15,370 bases of DNA from Gemmatimonadota bacterium (GCA_041390105.1 JAWKQO010000008.1:1-15370); one strand, 5' to 3'; shown: positions 7,816 through 14,793, counted from the stretch's first letter. A program made the numbers and translations. Notes: generated from the letters alone by a model not told the origin.

Positions 7816-8630
7816 CGCCCGACCAGTCCATCGCGTTCGCCCAGGCGGACGCGTTCACCGACGTGCCCTTCGCGGGCAACCCGGCCGCCGTGTGCCTGCC
7901 GGAGGGGCCGCTCCCCGCGGGGCTGATGCAGAGCATCGCCGCCGAGATGAACCTCTCGGAGACCGCTTTCCCCGAGCCTCCGAACCCGGAAGGCGTGCGT
8001 CGCCTGCGCTGGTTCACACCCGCCCTGGAAGTGGACCTGTGCGGGCACGCCACCCTGGCCGCGGCGCACGTGCTGTACGAGCGGGGCGCCGCGGCGCCGC
8101 TGGTGTTCGAGACCCGCAGCGGGCGGCTCACCGTGCACCGGGAACCGGACGGCCAGCTGCGCATGGACTTCCCCGCGGTACCCACCGAGAAAGCCGCCGC
8201 TCCGGCCGGTCTCCTGGAGGCGTTGGGGGTGCCCGCTGCCACGGCCACGGCGCGCGGTCCGGCCGGCCAGTACTGGTTGGTGGAGGTGGAGCGCGAAGCG
8301 CAGGTCCGGGCCCTGAAGCCCGACTACAGCGCGCTGGCGCGACTCGATCTGGGCGGACGCATCGGCGTGGCGGTCACGGCACCGGGGAACGAGGTGGACT
8401 TCGTATCGCGGTTCTTCGCGCCCTGGGCCGGCATCGACGAGGACCCCGTCACCGGCTCCGCGCATTGCATGATGGCACCGTGGTGGGCGGAGCGGCTGGG
8501 GAAGGGCACGATGAGCGCCCGCCAGATCTCCCCGCGCGGGGGCTCCCTGGAGGTGCGCGCACTGGGAGAGCGCGTGCACCTGGTGGGTCGTGCCGTCACT
8601 GTGGCGGAGGGGAAGCTCCGCGTGCGTTGA
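7812..8630 (+). CDS. PhzF family isomerase/epimerase-like protein, probable CTG start
   Basis: PhzF-family proteins have a diaminopimelate-epimerase fold and catalyse isomerisations; most are of unknown substrate. The sequence shows the family's N-terminus QADAFTDVPFAGNPAAVC (11-28), the NLSETAF motif with the putative catalytic acid Glu50, VDLCGHATLAAAHVL, and DEDPVTGSAHC (209-219). From the CTG the protein is 272 aa, normal for the family, and residues 11-16 fall where PhzF proteins begin. The nearest in-frame Met (residue 39) would remove the first strand and the conserved GNPAAV. The frame runs back through korB without a stop, but that extension is a korB shadow. Translational coupling to korB is likely. 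There is no phenazine cluster here, so phenazine synthesis should not be inferred. The link to 2-oxoacid oxidation is unknown. Confidence 0.9.
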   Translation: MTPDQSIAFAQADAFTDVPFAGNPAAVCLPEGPLPAGLMQSIAAEMNLSETAFPEPPNPEGVRRLRWFTPALEVDLCGHATLAAAHVLYERGAAAPLVFETRSGRLTVHREPDGQLRMDFPAVPTEKAAAPAGLLEALGVPAATATARGPAGQYWLVEVEREAQVRALKPDYSALARLDLGGRIGVAVTAPGNEVDFVSRFFAPWAGIDEDPVTGSAHCMMAPWWAERLGKGTMSARQISPRGGSLEVRALGERVHLVGRAVTVAEGKLRVR

Positions 8631-8655
8631 CCGCGAACTCGGGCCTTCCGGGCCG

Positions 8656-9723
8656 CTACTCTACCCGGTTCAGATCGTAGCGCATGATGCGTGCGTGGGG
8701 GCTGTCCGCCTCACGCTCCAGCCCGAAGCAATCCCCGGTCAGGGTGCCCAGCTCCTGCAGCAAGGCCTCCAGCTCCATCCAGTCTTCCGCCCTGGTCCGG
8801 AGCGTGAGTGCGCCCTGACACTCCCGGATCCGGTGCGGGCGACTCATGCCCACGATCACGGAGGCGGATTCGGCGCGGTCGAGCACCCACTTGAGAGCGA
8901 CCTGGGCGAGGGTGGCACCGTGCCGGTCCGCGACCCGCCGCAGCAGGTCGAGGATAGACTGGAAGGCGTCCCACCCGCCCAACTCCTCGATGACCAGCCG
9001 GTACTTGGTGAGCGAGCGGTTGGGTAGCGCACGCGCAGCCGCGAGGCCACCCGCTGCCGGATCGGGCCGCCCCAGCCAGGCGTCGGTGAGGAAGCCACCG
9101 GCCAGCGTGCCGTAGCACAACAGGCGCACATCCTGCGCCTCCGCCCAGGCGGTCATGCCGCGCTCCGGTCTCCGGTCGAGCGGCGAGTACTGCACCTGGT
9201 GGGCAACCAGGGGAACGTCGGCGGCCACGATACGCTCGAGATGCGGCACATCGAAGTTGGTCGCGCCCACATGTTCGATCTTGCCCGCCCGTCGCTGCTC
9301 GTCCAACCAGCCTGCGACCTGTTCGACGCCGGGCACCTCGTAGTCCCACCAGGCCAGTTGCACCAGGTCGAGCCGTTCCACGCCGAGCCTCGTGAGGGAG
9401 CGATCCACGATGCGCTCCACATAGCCGCGATCGACATGCGCCAGGGCCGAGCGGTCCGGAACCAGCTTGGTGTGGAAGCGCAGCGCCCGCCCCACCTCGG
9501 AGCCCATCCGCTGGTGGGTGCGCCGGCGCACCTCACCCAGAAGCTCCTCGACGCCCGTGTAGATGTCGGCACAATCGAAGGTGGTCACGCCGTAGGCGAT
9601 CACCTCCAGGAACTCGTCGAGTGCCTCCGCTCCGGCGGGCCCATTCGCGTGGTGCCCCTCTGAAAGCTGCCAGGCGCCGACGATGAGCGGAGGCGGCGTG
9701 AACGGAGGCACAGGCTGGCTCAC
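8656..9723 (-). CDS. Aldo/keto reductase family protein lacking the usual catalytic histidine
   Basis: A (beta/alpha)8-barrel NADP-dependent oxidoreductase by family. From the GTG at 9723 it is 355 aa. It shows TTFDCADIYTG with Asp50 and Tyr55, HTKLVPD with Lys86, the NADP-side motifs VGATNFD and HQVQYSPLDRR, and a C-terminal VALKWVLDRAESASVIVGMSR region. In related proteins the fourth tetrad residue is His in a pattern like QFHWWDY; here it reads QLAWWDY with Ala124 (codon at 9352-9354). Catalysis may therefore be altered or lost. The GTG is preferred because it overlaps the upstream gene's TGA (GTGA) and begins just before the barrel; the open frame to 9822 adds only shadow sequence. It converges on the PhzF gene with a 25-base gap. 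The substrate is unknown. Confidence 0.9.
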   Translation of the reverse strand: MSQPVPPFTPPPLIVGAWQLSEGHHANGPAGAEALDEFLEVIAYGVTTFDCADIYTGVEELLGEVRRRTHQRMGSEVGRALRFHTKLVPDRSALAHVDRGYVERIVDRSLTRLGVERLDLVQLAWWDYEVPGVEQVAGWLDEQRRAGKIEHVGATNFDVPHLERIVAADVPLVAHQVQYSPLDRRPERGMTAWAEAQDVRLLCYGTLAGGFLTDAWLGRPDPAAGGLAAARALPNRSLTKYRLVIEELGGWDAFQSILDLLRRVADRHGATLAQVALKWVLDRAESASVIVGMSRPHRIRECQGALTLRTRAEDWMELEALLQELGTLTGDCFGLEREADSPHARIMRYDLNRVE

Positions 9724-10088
9724 GCAGGATCCAGGGGCACTCTGGTGACCTCGGCGTGACGAAACGTGCGCCGGGCCGTGCGCATGATGCGGAAACGCGC
9801 ACCGCAGTGCGGGTCCGGACACGCGATCTCGGTGTCGGTGGTCATCCAGTCGTGGGGGTGCGTATCGCGCTGCTTGGCCGGAAGCAGCGGCAGCAAGGCC
9901 GCCAGGGGGTAGAGGGGGAAGGACTGGCCGGGCGGCAGGCTCAGGTTCTCTCCCGAAAGCTCGAAGAAATCACCGGGATGGTGATTGCACACCATGTCTT
10001 CGGGCTTCCCCACCACCTCCACGCGCAGATCCCAGAGCTCGAACTCGTCGCCCGTCGGTTTCATTCCGTCTTCCTTCCCGAAGTGCAT
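9720..10088 (-). CDS. TIGR04076-type small conserved protein
   Basis: 122 aa, soluble, no signal peptide. The pattern LRVEVVGKPEDMVCNHHPGD, shown here by its VEVVGKPED core and following CNHHPGDFFEL, then an aliphatic/proline middle (LYPLAALLPLLPA) and IACPDPHCGARFRI, fits my memory of the TIGR04076 family of uncharacterised proteins (a Cys near GD-x-FE, and a C-terminal ACPD motif). It is upstream of and translationally coupled to the aldo/keto reductase (GTGA overlap at 9720-9723), suggesting the two act together. Two starts are plausible: ATG at 10088 with AGGA seven bases upstream, and ATG at 10064 with an equally good AGGAAG. The longer form is given. Function is unknown; the conserved cysteines could bind metal or be redox-active, which is speculation. 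Confidence 0.8.
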   Translation of the reverse strand: MHFGKEDGMKPTGDEFELWDLRVEVVGKPEDMVCNHHPGDFFELSGENLSLPPGQSFPLYPLAALLPLLPAKQRDTHPHDWMTTDTEIACPDPHCGARFRIMRTARRTFRHAEVTRVPLDPA

Positions 10089-10292
10089 TGCGTCATCCTG
10101 CTTCTGAGCACCGGCGCATCGATCGCTGGATCCGCCCCCGCGGGGTACCCGACCACCGGGGCCGCCCGCTAGGTTGCCGCCGGACGGCCGCCCGATTCCG
10201 CTTCACCTACAGGGTCGCCGTCAGCACCAGCAGCGGCCTCGTCCGGCGCCCCGCGGGCGCATCATCTTTCCGCCCCTCGCTCCCGGGAGCAA
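10089..10292. promoter_or_regulatory. Divergent intergenic region between the TIGR04076/reductase pair and nhaC
   Basis: 204 bases between divergent genes, so it must hold both promoters, though no convincing -35/-10 pair is seen. It contains a 9-base direct repeat GGCCGCCCG at 10160-10168 and 10186-10194 (26 bases apart). A hairpin GCGCCC-CGC-GGGCGC lies at 10246-10260, and a perfect 12-base palindrome GCTCCCGGGAGC at 10279-10290 includes the nhaC ribosome binding site. The roles of these elements are not known. Confidence 0.4.
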
Positions 10293-11726
10293 ATGAGCAC
10301 AGCGCGCGTCACGTTCCTGGGTGGTCGTGCGGGCGCGTTGCTTCCTCTGCTGACCTTCCTGGCCGGCGTGGCCTGGCTCGGTCTGTCGGGTGCTCCCGAC
10401 GAGCGGGGGTTCTGGCCGGTCCTCGTGCTGGCGCTCGCGGTGGGAACGCTGCTGGCCCGCGACCGCGAGGCCTACGGCTCCGCCGTGCTCGGTGGGATGG
10501 CCCGCCCATTGGTGATGGTGATGGTGCTGGCCTGGCTGCTCGCCGGCGTGCTGGGTTCGCTCATCAATGCCAGTGGCTTCGTCGAGGCACTGGCGGGCCT
10601 GGCCGCCGACGCGCACGTCCGCGGTGGACGGTTCGCGCTCGCCGCGTTCCTCATCGCAGCCGCGGTCTCGACCGCCACCGGGACCAGCCTGGGCACCCTG
10701 CTGGTGTGTGCTCCCCTGCTGCACCCTACGGGCGTCGGGTTGGGCGCGGATCCGGCGGTGCTGATCGGCGCCCTCCTGGGGGGCGCCACCTTCGGCGACA
10801 ACGTCTCTCCGCTGTCGGACACCACCATCGCGTCGGCTACCACGCAGGGTGCGGAGATCGGTGCCGTGGTGCGCTCCCGGCTTCGCTACGCGCTACCGGC
10901 GGCAGCGGTGGCGGGCCTGGGCTTTCTGCTCACCGGCACCGATGCCATCGCCACCGGGGCGGGACCTGCGGCGGCCAGCGCCACGCGTCTGCCGCTCTGG
11001 GCCGGACTGGGGCCTGGTCTGGTGGTGGTGCTGCTGCTGCGCGGACGCACGCTGCTCGAGGGTCTGCTGGCTGGATGCGCGGCCACCGCGCTGCTGGGGC
11101 TGGGGCTCGGCCTGATCACGCCGGCGGACCTCCTTTCCATCGACCATGACGCGTTCCTTGCCCGCGGCCTGGTGCTGAGCGGAATGGAGCGCGCCACCGG
11201 GATCGTGATCTTCACACTGCTGCTCATGGGCCTGATCGGCGGCGTCGAGAGCAGTGGTCTCCTGGACAATCTGGTGGCCTGGACCCGCAAGCGGGCCACA
11301 ACGGCAGCCCGTGCGGAATGGGCCATCTTCGCGGCCGTGTCGGGAGCCGTGCTTCTCACCACGCACTCCGTGGTGGCCATCCTGTCCACCGGTCCGCTGG
11401 CGCGCGAGGTGGGCGCGGAGCGAGGGCTCCCGGCCACCCGTCGCGCCAACGTGCTCGACATCACGGTCTGCACATACCCGTTCCTGCTCCCGTTCTTCAT
11501 CCCCACCATCCTGGCCTCCAGCCTGACCGGAGGCGGGGCCGCCGCCGCCCGGGTGGCGCCGCTCGCCGCAGGCCTCCACAACCTGCACTCGTGGGCGCTC
11601 CTCGCGGTGCTGCTCTTCGCGCTGGCCACCGGCTGGGCGCGGAGCGAGGACGGGTCCCCGGAGAGAGCGGACGGAACCGGGCTAGGGAGCCCGGGAGGTG
11701 GTGCGGACGAGGGCACCGCGGTGTAA
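10293..11726 (+). CDS. nhaC: NhaC-type Na+/H+ antiporter
   Basis: 477-aa inner-membrane protein with about eleven to twelve hydrophobic segments. The family signature FGDNVSPLSDTTIASAT starts at residue 167, preceded by STATGTSLGTLLV. A later segment (GLIGGVESSGLLDNL, and TTHSVVAILSTGPLAREV) has the small-residue-rich re-entrant style of NhaC/ion-transporter superfamily carriers. It would exchange Na+ for H+ across the inner membrane for pH and sodium homeostasis; some relatives carry organic acids or lactate/malate instead, so the substrate is not certain. The C-terminal ~30 residues are hydrophilic and Gly/Glu-rich, probably a cytoplasmic tail. The start ATG is two bases after a palindrome containing GGGAG, an unusually short spacing. 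No coupled partner gene is present. Confidence 0.88.
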   Translation: MSTARVTFLGGRAGALLPLLTFLAGVAWLGLSGAPDERGFWPVLVLALAVGTLLARDREAYGSAVLGGMARPLVMVMVLAWLLAGVLGSLINASGFVEALAGLAADAHVRGGRFALAAFLIAAAVSTATGTSLGTLLVCAPLLHPTGVGLGADPAVLIGALLGGATFGDNVSPLSDTTIASATTQGAEIGAVVRSRLRYALPAAAVAGLGFLLTGTDAIATGAGPAAASATRLPLWAGLGPGLVVVLLLRGRTLLEGLLAGCAATALLGLGLGLITPADLLSIDHDAFLARGLVLSGMERATGIVIFTLLLMGLIGGVESSGLLDNLVAWTRKRATTAARAEWAIFAAVSGAVLLTTHSVVAILSTGPLAREVGAERGLPATRRANVLDITVCTYPFLLPFFIPTILASSLTGGGAAAARVAPLAAGLHNLHSWALLAVLLFALATGWARSEDGSPERADGTGLGSPGGGADEGTAV

Positions 11727-11814
11727 GACGCCGCGCGGCCAGGCCGTAGGATTCGGGCCCAGCAGGTTCGTAGCAGTGGGTGCCTTACCCAATCTGTCAG
11801 CCTTGGATGTCTCC

Positions 11815-12762
11815 GTGCTCGATCTCTTGAAGTGCTCGACGTATCGGGCCGCGCTGTTGGTTCTCCTGGGGTGCGGTCTCTCCGCCTGCGATGGCGAGGT
11901 CCTGGGAGTCGGCTACGGCGGCGGCGAGTACGAACAGCGGATCCGCGTCGGCGACCGGCTGCGGGACTACGTCGTGTACGTGCCGCGTGCGATCTCCCCC
12001 GGAACCGAGGTACCGCTGCTTCTGGCGTTCCACGGAACCGGAATGTCTGCCGAGACCATGATGCTGCTCACCTGGTTCAACGAGCAGGCGGAGCGTCTCG
12101 GGATCGTGGTGGCCTACCTGCAAGCCGATGGCGACGGTTGGGTCAGTGTCGGCTCCCCGCCGGTGGGTGAGCCGACCGGAGAGCTGGGCTTCGTCGAGGC
12201 CGTGATCGACCGGCTGGACCGCGATCTCGACATCGACCGCAGCCGGGTCTATGCCGCGGGCTTCTCGAACGGGGGCCTCATGATGCAGCGCCTCGGCTGC
12301 CAGTTCTACGACCGCATCGCGGCAGTCGGCATCGTCGGGGCAACGATCGCGTTCCCGGTCATCCAGGGGTGCCTGCCCCAGCGTCACGTACCCGCCATGT
12401 TCTTCCTGGGCGACCTCGACACGCAGTTTCCCTGGTCCGACAACCTGGCCGCGAACCTGGGCCTGCTGGGAGCCGAGAGCAGCGGCCAGTTCTGGGCGGA
12501 TCTCAACGAATGCGGCCCCACGCGCGTGGACACCGACCTCCCCGACACCGCCGACGACGATACCACGGTGGAGCGCTGGGACTGGCCGAACTGCCCGGCG
12601 GACGGGCAGGTCGTGTTCTACCACATCCGCCGGGGCGGCCACACCTGGCCGGGCTCGCCGCTCAACCTGGGACCCAGCCTGGGAACCAAGTCGCGCGACA
12701 TCGACGCCAGCCGTCTGCTGGGCGACTTCCTGGTGCAGCAGGGGCTGGGGGGACTGCAGTGA
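11815..12762 (+). CDS. LpqC/PHB-depolymerase-like esterase, predicted lipoprotein
   Basis: 315-aa alpha/beta hydrolase of the polyhydroxybutyrate depolymerase/feruloyl-esterase-like family. Counting from the GTG at 11815, the signal peptide ends in the lipobox LSAC with Cys25, so the enzyme should be lipid-anchored outside the inner membrane. LLLAFHGTG (HG at 73-74) forms the oxyanion region. The catalytic triad is visible: Ser151 in AAGFSNGG, Asp202 in FLGDLDTQFPW, and His276 in GGHTWPG, a hallmark of this family. The frame is open from 11698, but the GTG at 11815 gives a compact signal peptide and has GGAT seven bases upstream; a TTG at 11803 is an alternative. The substrate could be a short polyester, an esterified phenolic or another ester. 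Its TGA overlaps the next gene's GTG (GTGA), so the two are coupled. Confidence 0.87.
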   Translation: MLDLLKCSTYRAALLVLLGCGLSACDGEVLGVGYGGGEYEQRIRVGDRLRDYVVYVPRAISPGTEVPLLLAFHGTGMSAETMMLLTWFNEQAERLGIVVAYLQADGDGWVSVGSPPVGEPTGELGFVEAVIDRLDRDLDIDRSRVYAAGFSNGGLMMQRLGCQFYDRIAAVGIVGATIAFPVIQGCLPQRHVPAMFFLGDLDTQFPWSDNLAANLGLLGAESSGQFWADLNECGPTRVDTDLPDTADDDTTVERWDWPNCPADGQVVFYHIRRGGHTWPGSPLNLGPSLGTKSRDIDASRLLGDFLVQQGLGGLQ

Positions 12763-13268
12763 CCCGCGCCACCGTGGTCTTGATCGCGCTGCTCGCGTGC
12801 GTGGCGGCGCCCCGGGCGGCCTCGGCTCAGGTGCAGGTCGCTCCGGAGGTCGTGCATTCGACAGTCCGTGACTACGGAGCAGGGCTCCGCGTCTCGTGGT
12901 CGCCCAACCGCTCCACCTGGCTCTACGCGGAGGCGGTGGAGTTTTTCCAGGACGAATCGGGCACGGCAGACCCGGGCGTGAGGGTCGACGCGGCTCACCG
13001 TCAGCTGAACGCGGGCTTGATCGTGAGCGGCGACGAGCGGACGCTGCAGCCGTTCGCGGGCGCCGGCGGCGGTTGGTTCTCCGGACGCCTCACGCTCGAG
13101 CGCAACGGGGTATCGGCCACGGCGGACCGCAGCGGCTTCCTGGGGCACCTGTTCGTCGGCATGCGGATGCCGCGCCCCCGCTTCACGCCCTACGGCGAGA
13201 TGAAGCGGATCCTGAACGACGGCGGCCAGTGGGTCACCACGTTCGGGGTGGCCGTCAACCTCCGCTGA
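12759..13268 (+). CDS. Small exported beta-barrel-like protein
   Basis: 169 aa. A Sec signal peptide (VTRATVVLIALLACVAAPRAASA, core LIALLACVAA) ends with a likely cleavage ASA|Q after residue 23. The mature part alternates short amphipathic strands with aromatic ends and glycine turns (GAGLRVSW, TWLYAEAVEFF, LNAGLIVS, QPFAGAGGGWFSG, HLFVGMRM, FTPYGEM, WVTTFGVAVNLR). It finishes in a strand with a terminal Leu-Arg rather than the classic Phe. This fits a small outer-membrane barrel of the OmpW/porin-like style, but no specific family is recognised. The GTG start overlaps the esterase stop and has a G-rich ribosome binding site (GGGGGGA ending about five bases before). The coupling suggests a job connected with the esterase at the cell surface. 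Confidence 0.72.
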   Translation: MTRATVVLIALLACVAAPRAASAQVQVAPEVVHSTVRDYGAGLRVSWSPNRSTWLYAEAVEFFQDESGTADPGVRVDAAHRQLNAGLIVSGDERTLQPFAGAGGGWFSGRLTLERNGVSATADRSGFLGHLFVGMRMPRPRFTPYGEMKRILNDGGQWVTTFGVAVNLR

Positions 13269-13353
13269 GGGTCTGGACCGGGGGGAACCTGGCGGCGGCC
13301 AGTCCAGTAGTGAGGGACCCAAGCCCGAGACCGATCACACGGGGAGCCCCACC

Positions 13354-13851
13354 ATGATACGCCGGATTCTCCTGCCCGCTCTGTTTGTAGCCGTTGCGTG
13401 CTCGGCCGCGAACGGTGAGACGGAGCGGCCCGCCGGATCCGCAGCGAGCGCCGCCATGAGCCCGATGCCCTCCGGCCCCACGCCCCCGGCCGGGACGGCC
13501 TGGGTGATCTTCGGAACCGACACGGCCTTCGCTGAGGTGGCCCGTACCGCCGCTGAGCGCGAGGTCGGGCTCATGAACCGCGAGTCGCTCGAGTCCAACC
13601 ACGGCATGATCTTCGTCTACGACGCGCCCGAGGTGCTCAGCTTCTGGATGAAGAACACGCTCATCCCGCTGGACGTGGCCTTCATGGACGAGAGCTTCCG
13701 CGTCACCGAGATCCAGTCCATGGAGCCCGAGTCCGAGGATCTGCACACGGCCCGGGAACCCGCGCTGGCCGCATTGGAGATGGACAAGGGCTGGTTTGCC
13801 GAGCGTGGCATCGGGCCCGGTGCCGTGGCCCGGATCGTCTGGGGGCGGTAA
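13354..13851 (+). CDS. DUF192 family exported lipoprotein
   Basis: 165 aa. The N-terminus MIRRILLPALFVAVAC has a short hydrophobic core and a Cys16 that could be lipidated (AVAC is a weak lipobox), followed by a Ser/Pro/Ala-rich linker to about residue 48. The DUF192 core then follows: EVGLMNRESL (70-79), HGMIFVYDAPEVLSFWMKN split at F97-W98-M99-K100-N101, TLIPLDVAFMDE, and VTEIQSMEP. These are the conserved hallmarks (GLM-x-R, GM-x-F, FWMKNT-x-IPLD). The biochemical function is unknown; DUF192 proteins are usually small periplasmic or secreted domains. The start is supported by GGGGAG at 13341-13346, seven bases upstream. The 85-base gap from the previous gene contains only a small GC hairpin. 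A terminator follows. Confidence 0.92.
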   Translation: MIRRILLPALFVAVACSAANGETERPAGSAASAAMSPMPSGPTPPAGTAWVIFGTDTAFAEVARTAAEREVGLMNRESLESNHGMIFVYDAPEVLSFWMKNTLIPLDVAFMDESFRVTEIQSMEPESEDLHTAREPALAALEMDKGWFAERGIGPGAVARIVWGR

Positions 13852-13880
13852 GCGAGGACGCAAACCCAGGGCTCGCACCT

Positions 13881-13917
13881 GCGGGGCTGGATTCCCATGA
13901 GCCCCGCCCACTCCTTT
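13881..13917 (+). terminator. Rho-independent-like terminator after the DUF192 gene
   Basis: GCGGGGCT (13881-13888) and AGCCCCGC (13900-13907) form a perfect 8-bp stem with an 11-base loop, followed by CCACTCCTTTT with the T run at 13914-13917. The T run is short and displaced, so termination may be partial. It lies 30 bases past the stop at 13851 and would end the esterase-barrel-DUF192 transcript. Confidence 0.55.
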
Positions 13918-13925
13918 TCCCGCCA

Positions 13926-13986
13926 CTCGGGTCGGGAAGGCGCCGCTCCTCCGATGAGCGCCTTCGAGAACCCCCGGACCCGAGGG
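13926..13986 (+). promoter_or_regulatory. Nested leader hairpin covering the ribosome binding site of the 13991 gene
   Basis: The outer stem CTCGGGTC (13926-13933) / GACCCGAG (13977-13984) and the inner stem GAAGGCGC (13936-13943) / GCGCCTTC (13958-13965) are both perfect 8-bp pairings nested in one structure. The Shine-Dalgarno sequence GAGGG (13982-13986) lies partly in the outer stem, seven bases before the ATG counted from its centre. Folding would hide it. This could be a translational switch or thermometer, or a transcription-factor dyad; the structure is seen, the role is inferred. Confidence 0.45.
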
Positions 13987-13990
13987 CATC

Positions 13991-14671
13991 ATGCGAACGT
14001 CCCACCTCGTCTACGCCGGTATCCTGGTCCTGGCCAGTCAGCTCGGCGCCTGCCTGCCCGGCTGTAGGGCGTGCGCCCTGGGCGGAGCCAACTACACCCC
14101 CGTTCCCAGCTTCGGGGAGCCTGGCCGGCCGACCTCCTTCACGCTTCCGCAGGCGGCCGGCAACGCAGCCTGGAGCGGCGCTCCCGAGCTGGCGGCAGTC
14201 AGCGCGAACGGCAGCACCGACATCGGTCTCGGGGGTCAGGCCGTCTGCAAGATCACCGGCCAACCGCTGGGCGTGACCACCGGAGCCACGCTCTACTTTC
14301 CCGAGGTCGGGAGCGCCTACGGCGCCTGGGTCGGCTATCACTACAACGTGGACCGCGACGGCCCGCTCGACTTCTTCGGCACGGGCGCCGCGCTCTGGAG
14401 CCACTACGGATACAGCTCCGACGACTACGTCATCCCGGAAGGCGAGTTCGGCTTCAACGGCCTCGGCGGAGGCGCAGCGTTCCAGCAGGGCTTCGACGGA
14501 AGCGGAAACGCGTTCGGATTGAGACTGGGTGGTGGTGCCGCCCTCAATCGTGATCAGAGTCGCTTCGCTCCCTACGGCGAAGTGGGGTACGACGTCTTCC
14601 TGCTCGGGGACGACTTCGACAACGAGGTGCGCTTCGCCGCGGGCGTGCGCGTGGGGTTGGGCGGAGCGTAG
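13991..14671 (+). CDS. Predicted lipoprotein with beta-rich, barrel-like C-terminus (unrecognised)
   Basis: 226 aa, no family recognised. The signal peptide MRTSHLVYAGILVLASQLGAC ends in a good lipobox LGAC (Cys21), followed by further cysteines at C25 and C28 (LPGCRACALGG). From residue ~70 it is a run of beta-strand-like segments with Gly/Tyr/Phe: TTGATLYFPEV, AYGAWVGYHYNV, LDFFGTGAALWSHYGY, GEFGFNGLGGGAAFQQGF, AFGLRLGGGAAL, RFAPYGEVGYDVFLL, VRFAAGVRVGLGGA. The pattern resembles small outer-membrane barrels and the 12759 protein (both share a F-x-P-Y-G-E segment), though lipidation plus barrel is unusual. If Cys21 is not lipidated, the protein may simply be exported. It lies alone between a terminator and a long non-coding region, behind a structured leader. 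Confidence 0.7.
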   Translation: MRTSHLVYAGILVLASQLGACLPGCRACALGGANYTPVPSFGEPGRPTSFTLPQAAGNAAWSGAPELAAVSANGSTDIGLGGQAVCKITGQPLGVTTGATLYFPEVGSAYGAWVGYHYNVDRDGPLDFFGTGAALWSHYGYSSDDYVIPEGEFGFNGLGGGAAFQQGFDGSGNAFGLRLGGGAALNRDQSRFAPYGEVGYDVFLLGDDFDNEVRFAAGVRVGLGGA

Positions 14672-14742
14672 CGCGAGTGCGATGACGCGCACCGGTCTGT
14701 CCCACCGGGACCGACTGCGCACATATCCGCAAGAACGACGTT

Positions 14743-14793
14743 GGAAAAAAGAACGAGGGGAAGGGTGACCGTTGCGGCACCCTCCCCCTCGTT
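14743..14793 (-). terminator. Strong intrinsic terminator for a minus-strand transcript
   Basis: AACGAGGGGAAGGGTG (14752-14767) pairs with CACCCTCCCCCTCGTT (14778-14793) over 16 positions with a single A/C mismatch at 14761/14784. The loop is 10 bases with an inner CCG/CGG. On the minus strand the stem is followed within one base by six Ts (A-run 14745-14750 on the plus strand). On the plus strand no T run follows, so the polarity is leftward. No minus-strand protein gene lies to the right that it could serve. Confidence 0.7.

Noticed and set aside
7812..8630. Phenazine biosynthesis role suggested by PhzF similarity.
   Set aside because: No other phz gene is nearby, and most PhzF-family members are not phenazine enzymes.
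8641..8655. Small GGCC-TTCCG-GGCC hairpin between the convergent PhzF and aldo/keto reductase genes as a bidirectional terminator.
   Set aside because: Only a 4-bp stem with no T run on either side; too weak to call.
11698..11814. Upstream ATG start for the esterase at 11698, overlapping nhaC.
   Set aside because: It would place 39 residues before an otherwise compact lipoprotein signal peptide; the GTG at 11815 has a better-placed ribosome binding site.
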